From positions 9,042,351 through 9,106,350 of the forward strand of contig NC_061065.1 of assembly GCF_021917145.1 (NCBI RefSeq): 64,000 nt of DNA, given 5' to 3'. The notes beneath the pieces were generated by a model. It was not told the origin of the DNA. It saw nothing but the letters and a program-made list of their open reading frames with translations, and did not search any database. The DNA comes from Hypomesus transpacificus. Its lineage: Eukaryota > Chordata > Actinopteri > Osmeriformes > Osmeridae. Positions 57,831 through 64,000 of the stretch are shown here, one piece after another; position 1 is the stretch's first letter; each line of letters begins with the position of its first letter. The translations under genes were made by a program, and so were the position numbers.

Positions 57831-59220
57831 GGTCACTTCCTATCTAGATGTGAAAGTGCATTATCTGTGTCGACACTGATTCTCATACAATCTCAGCGCA
57901 GATTGATAAGCATCAAAACGAACATTGGTTGTTAAAGGACCGCTATGATTAGAGCTCTATACTGTCATGATAAAAATTCTTCTTAGCACAGAATTACTGA
58001 TAAGCGCCAAATTAAACACCCATACATTGTTTACAATGGATGATCATGTTGGTTCTCCATAATTTCCCAACTTGCTGTGACTACACAGTCACTTCGCTCC
58101 ATCTCCCCACTACATCCCGCTCTCCTCCCTTTGTTTTGTTTTTGGTTAAACCAGGAAGACCTGGACTTATTTGGACTCCCCTGCCCTCTCACCACCCACA
58201 CTACCATTGAGAGATCCTTTCGTGACCGTATTCTTTCAGTTTTAATCAGATATTGGTGAGTCATGATGACGGTGCTGTTACCAGAAATTAATCAGTTCCT
58301 CTGGCCTATATTGTAACTTGGGAGTGTGGGTTGACAGTTGTGTTACGCTGGGTGCCCTGTTGTCTCTGTCGTCAGCATTTGTCTACATTGTACAGTCAAT
58401 TGCTGCAAATGATAGTCATAGTCATAGACAGTTGGTTTGGTTGCTTACTACCTATAGACCTAGATAAAGATCTGTCAACCTTCATGCAACCGATGGAATA
58501 CAAAGAGAGTACAAAGACACCTGTGATGCATTGCTTATTGTAAAGAAGTGCAGTTCTAACAGTATTTTGTTGGGTAGTCAAGGAATGGTTGTCTGGTGAA
58601 ATACAGACAGTTCTGACCAACCGTTGCGAACATTAGAACTATGCACTTCTGATCCCAGGTCTGTGATAATCTACAGTGTGTCGGGTTTGACAGAAGCGCC
58701 TGATAAATGAGTAGAACCTGTAAATGTAAAATGTTTAATGGACACGGTGCTGTTATGTCCCGCATCATTTGGTCCGCAGACTCAGCAGAATATCTGCTGC
58801 TTTCACCTTTCTCCTCTCTTCAGTTTTAACCACATCAACCAGCTCATAGAAACTCCCTGTTCACACCACCCCTGAGGTAGCACTCAGGACGACTGTTCTT
58901 ACATCTGAGAGCAGTGACTTGTAGCCTATACACCCCATTTGACGAGTCAAAATGAGGTCAAATGCAATTAAATAATTGTGGGGAAGATGTGACTGAAGAT
59001 GTGACTGAAGATGCTCACATTTTACTTAAATGAAATACAATCTTATATGTGTTTAAAGTTATAGTTAATATGTGATTTCAGGGCTGATGTTGGTCTAAAG
59101 CGAACAAATTTAGAATTTGCTGGTACTAGGCACTTCCCAGAAACTCAATAATTAAAAGGTCTTATCTTCTTCAAGATCAGACAACTCAAAGCAGGAAATG
59201 CTATAAGCCTAGTCAACACA
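57831..59220. other. MCM3-IL17 intergenic stretch
   Basis: No exon, repeat family or RNA gene recognised. Short AT-rich unique sequence up to the IL17 promoter. Confidence 0.55.
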
Positions 59221-59232
59221 CTGTTGTCTGCC

Positions 59233-59241
59233 TATATATAA
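59233..59241 (+). promoter_or_regulatory. TATA box of the IL-17A/F gene
   Basis: TATATATAA lies 56 bp before the start codon, placing the transcription start about 30 bp upstream of the ATG. Inducible cytokine genes typically have such TATA promoters. Confidence 0.75.
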
Positions 59242-59296
59242 ACACCTTCCAAAAGGAACACAGTCACAGATGTCTACAGTCTAACCCTCAAAAGAA

Positions 59297-60104
59297 ATGC
59301 TTCTGTTAATGGTGAGTTTTACCTCCTTCTCATGTAACTTTTCTGCACTGTACCGCTGTACCCAACATGCACTGAGTTATTAAAGTAGAGATTGCAACAA
59401 CATGTTACATGTTACATCTAAAAAACAAAAAATTGTTAAATGAAGTTTTGGATTTTAGATTTGGTAAGGAGCACTTCTAACACAACTTTTGTGTCCTGGC
59501 AGACGTGCAGAGTTCTGCTGACTCTGGGACTGGTGATGCTAGGGCTTGCTGCCAAGACAGAGCTACAGAAGAAGAGATACAAGGGTGTGAAGGGTGTGAA
59601 ATTAATCCTGGATTCCAGTCTGAAAACCCCCCCTGACGTTGTCACACATTTAAACAAGAAGTCCCTCTCTCCCTGGACATACAGGTGAGCCCAGATTTAC
59701 CTCAGTGGGTCTACAGAGCTTTTCACTGCGGCAGGAGGCAGGTTCGATTCCCCATCCTCTGGAGGTTATTTCGCATTCAAAGCGTCTGCTTAACGTCCCT
59801 CCATCTCTCCATCCCATTCCCCAGAGACATCCATGACATGGACCGCATTCCCGAGCGGTTGTCCCAGGCAGAGTGCATTAGCTCCTACTGTGAGTTCCCC
59901 CACGGAGGGGAGGACATGGGGTTTGAATCCAAGCCTATCTCCTACCAGACCCTAGTCCTGCGCAGGATCCCCTCCCCGGGCCGGAGGAGGGGAAACAAGG
60001 GACCGACAACTAGTAACAACCCTGTGTTCAGGTTGGAGAGTGAGATTGTAACCGTGGGCTGCACCTGTGTAGTTCCCAATATTATCCAGCAGGATTACTA
60101 CTAG
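59297..60104 (+). CDS. il17a/f: IL-17A/F-type cytokine
   Basis: Secreted pro-inflammatory cytokine. Exons 59297-59311 (only MLLLM), 59503-59684 and 59825-60104 give 158 aa. A tiny first exon and three-exon structure are usual for IL17A and IL17F. The signal peptide continues in exon 2 (TCRVLLTLGLVMLGLAAKTE). The mature part has the IL-17 marks SPWTYRDIHDMDRIPERLSQ, cysteines in AECISSYC, SKPISYQTLVLRR, and the terminal FRLESEIVTVGCTCVVPNI. This gives the four core cysteines of the cystine-knot fold. A basic stretch PGRRRGNKGP lies between strands. Location beside MCM3 and PAQR8 matches the IL17A/IL17F locus of other vertebrates. Which fish IL-17A/F number it is cannot be told. Confidence 0.95.
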
Positions 60105-61634
60105 CTTTCACTGTTCATGGAGAGGAAATCTAGAAGAATGTGGTCAGGTTTGAACCCTCTTTAGATCCTTTCTTTCCTACCTGCCTCCTTCCTCCCTCCC
60201 TCTGTCTGAAAAATTACAGATCAAACATCAAAAATAGATAGGGAATGTCCAGTATATGTATGAGTAGAGTATTGAAGTGATATTGGTGTATTGGATTCAC
60301 CGCCCCTTATCTAATAGGACATAGAGAGACGTCAGAGGAAACAAGATTTTTTGACAAAAGACTTTACTGACCATGCCAAAGCAAAAACAATTCAGCCACA
60401 TAGACAGCAAGTATAAATTCAACAGTATTCCCCCCCAAATACAGACCGAAAGTTTCATCTGGCTTCCCATTTTTTTGTCAGTTTGACTCAGGCAACCTCC
60501 CCCCCTCCCCTCCTCCTCTCCTTCCCCCGACCCATACACCTTTCTTCAGTTTTCTTCAGTCTCTTTTTAAGAAATTAAAAACAAGCATGAGACAAGGGTA
60601 CATAGACACAGGACAAGCACAGCCCAGCACGCCGGTCCATGCATCCGTGAACAAAGCCCACCTGTACGTCCCCTTAAAATCACCTTCCTTTTGTCCTTTC
60701 TTAAGCTTTTTATTTTTTTACCTACTGTTCATGCATGTATTTACTACAACTATGTGCTTCTGATTTGTGTGCTTAAAAAAGTGATGTCTATCTAAATCAG
60801 AGGGCATTCTTGTGCTGTAAGTTAAAAGTGAATCAAAATGTATTTGTAATCTGTAATGATGATCTAATGTTAATAAAGTAGGCTGTGACAGAATTGATGA
60901 CAGAACGAGTGTATTGATTTCAAGCAATTCTTTCTTGTACTCCGGCTGAAAGGACAACTTTATTTTTATTTATTTATTTTTCATTAATAATTTATTGAAA
61001 TTCCTGATAAACCCTTAAAAAATGCAGAGCATGAGTGATTGTGCATAAGATAGTTGTAGTTGGAAAAGCCTGACTTGTATCTAACACAAGTAGAATTTAT
61101 GTGTACTGTGTAACGGTGTGTTTGTGTGTATGTCTTTGTGTGTGAATGTATGTGTGTGTGTGTGTGTGTGCTAGCGGTTATACATCAGAGGAATAAGCAC
61201 TGTGATTTACACTCTTATGGTATTGGACGGTAGTAGTAGACCTGGTGAGGTGTTGTACTGAGTCCATAGTGTTATAACCCACTTCCCCTTCCTGCATATC
61301 TATACCTGTTCCAGCATCTCTCCACACTCTGAAGTACTGGCCCCCTGCTCAGGTACTTAAACAAACCAATTATCTTTTTTAACTTTTTCATCAATGCTTT
61401 TTTTATAATGTTTCCTGATGAACCCCATGAAATACTTAAAAGATTAGTTTCCCAACGGGAGTTGATTAGAGTTTTGAATCGTTACAGCAGAATCACCTCA
61501 CACCTCATTTGTAGCTTTTTTTTTCTCTGTTTTCGTTTTTCTCTTTTTTTTCCTCTCACAATCTCGAACTTTGCTTTTTCTCGACTCCCAGTGAACAGTC
61601 CAGCGCTCCTTCGCTCTCTCCTTCCGTCTCTCCT
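60105..61634. other. IL17-STMN4 convergent stretch, probable STMN4 3' UTR
   Basis: Tail-to-tail region. On the minus strand AATAAA occurs at 60,708-60,713 and an AU-rich patch (repeated ATTTA) at 60,958-60,985, compatible with a long STMN4 3' UTR containing AU-rich elements. A (GT)n tract is at 61,149-61,171. No gene seen. Confidence 0.5.
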
Positions 61635-62007
61635 CTACCGACATGCCTCCTCCTTCAGCTCCTTGTTCTTCCTCACTTCCTCTGCGTGTTTGTCCTGAAA
61701 ACAAACATAGACAGCAATGTAATTCACGCATATATTAGCATTAATGACATAAACCCCAGGGACACAAACTATAGAAAGCCAACAAAAGTATCATGCATAT
61801 AAGCACCTCACTTGAAAGTTATTATAGATGGATAGTTGAATATAGATGACATATTTTGTGATAATTTAGATGTCTTCTTTGGAGGGGAAAATTATTTGTT
61901 ATCATTTATAATTTTGTATTTAAAGCAATGACCAGGGGAGGTTGTTTTATAAGACTAAAGATATCTACTTCTTTATGTATATATATATATATATATATAT
62001 ATAGTCG

Positions 62008-62079
<72 letters not shown>

Positions 62080-63346
62080 CGACTATGACAATGAGAAACC
62101 CACTTAGAAACCACAGTAGAAAATCGAATTGTTGTAAAATACATAAAAATCATATACCTATATAAACCTGAACGTAATGAAAAGACAAAATGAGAAGGAA
62201 AAAAGAAAACCTACTTTCTCCTGCAGTCGTTCCAGCATGGCCGCCAGAAGAGCCTCCCTGTTCTCCTTGTTGGCCTCCATCTTCTGCTCCAGCTTCTCCT
62301 TGGCGTTCTTGATAAAATTGTTGTTCTCCTCGAAGGCCTTTTGGATCACTTCCCGCTCGTGCTCTCGCTTCTCTGCCAGGTGCTTCAGCAGCTCTGCCTC
62401 TTGGCACTAGGGGGCGACATAGAGCGTTATCACTGTAGAGGTGCCCAACACCTGAGTCACAACCACGCATAGTATGTGTGTGAGTGTGTGTGTGTGTATA
62501 TGTGTGTGTTGGTGTGTCTGCATAAGAGGAGGTGTCTCTGTGTGTTCATGTTTGTATACATATATTCAAAAGCATGCGCCTGTGCAAATATATATTTGAT
62601 TCTCCTCCTCCTTCTCCTCATCACCCCTCCTCACCTTCCTTCTCTCCTCTGCGGCCTCCAGTTTCTTCTGGATCTCCTCCAGGGAGGGGTCTCTGCGCTG
62701 GGGCATGGAGGCGTTGAGCTCTGGCACGCCATCAAACGAGGGAGGCTTGAGGATGACCTCAAAGGCCTGTCCTGAAGTCCGCTTGTTCAGCTCCTTCACC
62801 TCCACGTCCTTGATGGCACACCAGCCCAGGTCCACCGCATCTGTCAGAGACCAGGCAGGATACACAGTTTAGATTTAGACTTCATAGAAACACAGTTCAG
62901 ATATATACCTCATAGATATGCAGCTTTGATAGAAAATGTGTGTAGATCCACAGTAGGGCATTTGACAGCAAATCAAAATGTTACACGTTCATATCCCCCT
63001 GCTAAATGAACACATCATTATTTGATATGGACCTCACAGATATACAGTATGTGTGTGTCGAATGTGTGTGTGGCCTCACCTTCTGCCTTGTATGTGGGCT
63101 TGTCTGTTGTCTGGGGATTGAGACAGGAGCAGAAGAGAGACACCAGGGGGAGCTCTTTCATCTTCTCCTTGTATGCTGCATGGTGACCACACACACCACA
63201 GTTACACCCACACACCACAGACACACACACACACACACCACAGAAAGCAGCATTTACCAAAGAGTCATCACAGTTTGTTTTGTCTAAGTCACGTTCAATT
63301 CCCAGGGATCTGGCATGCGTATCTGCTGTTTACCTGCCAACGTCAT
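61635..63346 (-). CDS. stmn4: STMN4, stathmin-4 (RB3-type)
   Basis: Neuronal phosphoprotein that binds two tubulin dimers and promotes microtubule disassembly. Exons 63346-63334, 63175-63080, 62840-62635, 62406-62215 and 61694-61635 give 188 aa. The N-terminus [20 protein letters not shown] holds the membrane-anchoring segment with palmitoylable cysteines (LFCSC). The stathmin-like domain follows: [40 protein letters not shown], then the long tubulin-binding helix ([20 protein letters not shown] through [17 protein letters not shown]). It ends KELKEEACR, where mammals have EASR. The N-terminal anchor wording identifies STMN4 rather than STMN2 or STMN3. Expected neuronal expression. Confidence 0.95.
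61974..62090. repeat. (TA)n array with inverted ATAGTCGGTTTTATAT arms
   Basis: A (TA)n array in the last STMN4 intron. ATAGTCGGTTTTATAT at 62,001-62,016 is inverted exactly as ATATAAAACCGACTAT at 62,071-62,086, enclosing ~54 bp of TA repeats. The whole can fold into a near-perfect hairpin or cruciform. Confidence 0.9.
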
Positions 63347-63664
63347 CTTTCTCCTGTGTCTTTCACTCAAGGTAAAACCTCAGGGCCAAATACAATCCTA
63401 CAGGACAAAAAGACAGTGACATGATTGTTATCATTCCCTGCTTGGTGATCAGTGATGTGACGTTAGAGGAGCAGCAGTGATACTGTGGAAAGACTGAGAA
63501 AGAGAGAGAGAGAGAGACATAGAGAGACATAGAGAGACAGAGACAGAGACAGGGAGAGCGAACTGTTGACGGGGGAATAAAGGCAAAAATGAGCTGAGAG
63601 AGAGAAAAAATGGGTAAAGAGGGAGAGAAAGAGAGATACAGACACAAAGACAGACAGCAAGATT

Positions 63665-63726
<62 letters not shown>

Positions 63727-64000
63727 GAGAAAGAGAGAGAGAGAGAGAGATTGGGACTCATTCTGGACTCTCAATCCAGAATGTTTTCCCACCTGTCCTC
63801 ATGCATTCCCTTCTGGGCTGTTTCAGGGTGCTCCCAGATGTACACACCCATACACTAATACACACAGACACACACACACATACAAAGAGGCCACCTGGTT
63901 CATGTGAAAGCCACCCAGGGTGCAGACCTCCTGCAGGGTGAGCTGTTCACTCCTTGTTTGTCAATAAGAAGCCAGCAAGCCGGCCTCCTCCCTGCTCACT
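63347..64000. other. Region upstream of STMN4 first coding exon
   Basis: Contains GA-rich and (GACA)n microsatellites (63,493-63,750). The STMN4 leader and promoter probably lie here or beyond the right edge. No coding exon recognised. Confidence 0.55.

Overview
The window is vertebrate nuclear DNA, almost certainly from a ray-finned (teleost) fish. The genes have many small exons with GT/AG borders and compact introns packed with (GT)n, (GA)n and (GACA)n microsatellites, intronic minisatellites and long G or C runs. There is a fish-type Tc1 transposon and a tRNA-derived SINE in several copies. The proteins match vertebrate families throughout. No retroviral, LTR or Polinton remnant was recognised.

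Layout, left to right: (1) 1-9,277, minus strand: the first ~786 codons of the kinesin KIF13B in 19 coding exons, running off the left edge. (2) 10,369-16,715, plus: complete ELP3 (15 coding exons, 553 aa), head-to-head with KIF13B. (3) 19,448-21,958, minus: a divergent STK35/PDIK1L-family kinase (416 aa). (4) 26,664-34,068, plus: PNOC, prepronociceptin, with a probable TATA-driven non-coding first exon. (5) 36,076-39,491, minus: a ZNF395-family zinc-finger/C-clamp protein (422 aa). (6) about 41,498-45,508, minus: an unrecognised gene that looks like a small transmembrane signalling adaptor of the LIME/LAT type, with a Tc1 transposon in its first coding intron. (7) 47,590-48,633, minus: PAQR8-type membrane progestin receptor in one coding exon. 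(8) 50,739-56,770, plus: complete MCM3 (17 exons, 816 aa) behind a promoter with E2F-like sites. (9) 59,297-60,104, plus: an IL-17A/F cytokine with a TATA box. (10) 61,635-63,346, minus: STMN4 (188 aa).

The genes are not one pathway. The order joins two conserved vertebrate blocks: KIF13B-ELP3-PNOC-ZNF395-STMN4 (human 8p21 region) and PAQR8-MCM3-IL17A/F (human 6p12). Two extra genes appear to be ohnologues that mammals no longer keep here. The STK35-like kinase beside PNOC mirrors human STK35 beside PDYN, and the LIME-like adaptor beside ZNF395 mirrors human LIME1 beside SLC2A4RG. These two, a one-base reading-frame break at a G10 run in KIF13B, a 13-nt KIF13B microexon and the layout of opioid-type peptides in PNOC are the points most worth a second look.

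Exon borders were placed by eye from splice signals, reading phase and remembered family sequences. Summed exon lengths are multiples of three for ELP3, the kinase, PNOC, ZNF395, MCM3, IL-17 and STMN4.
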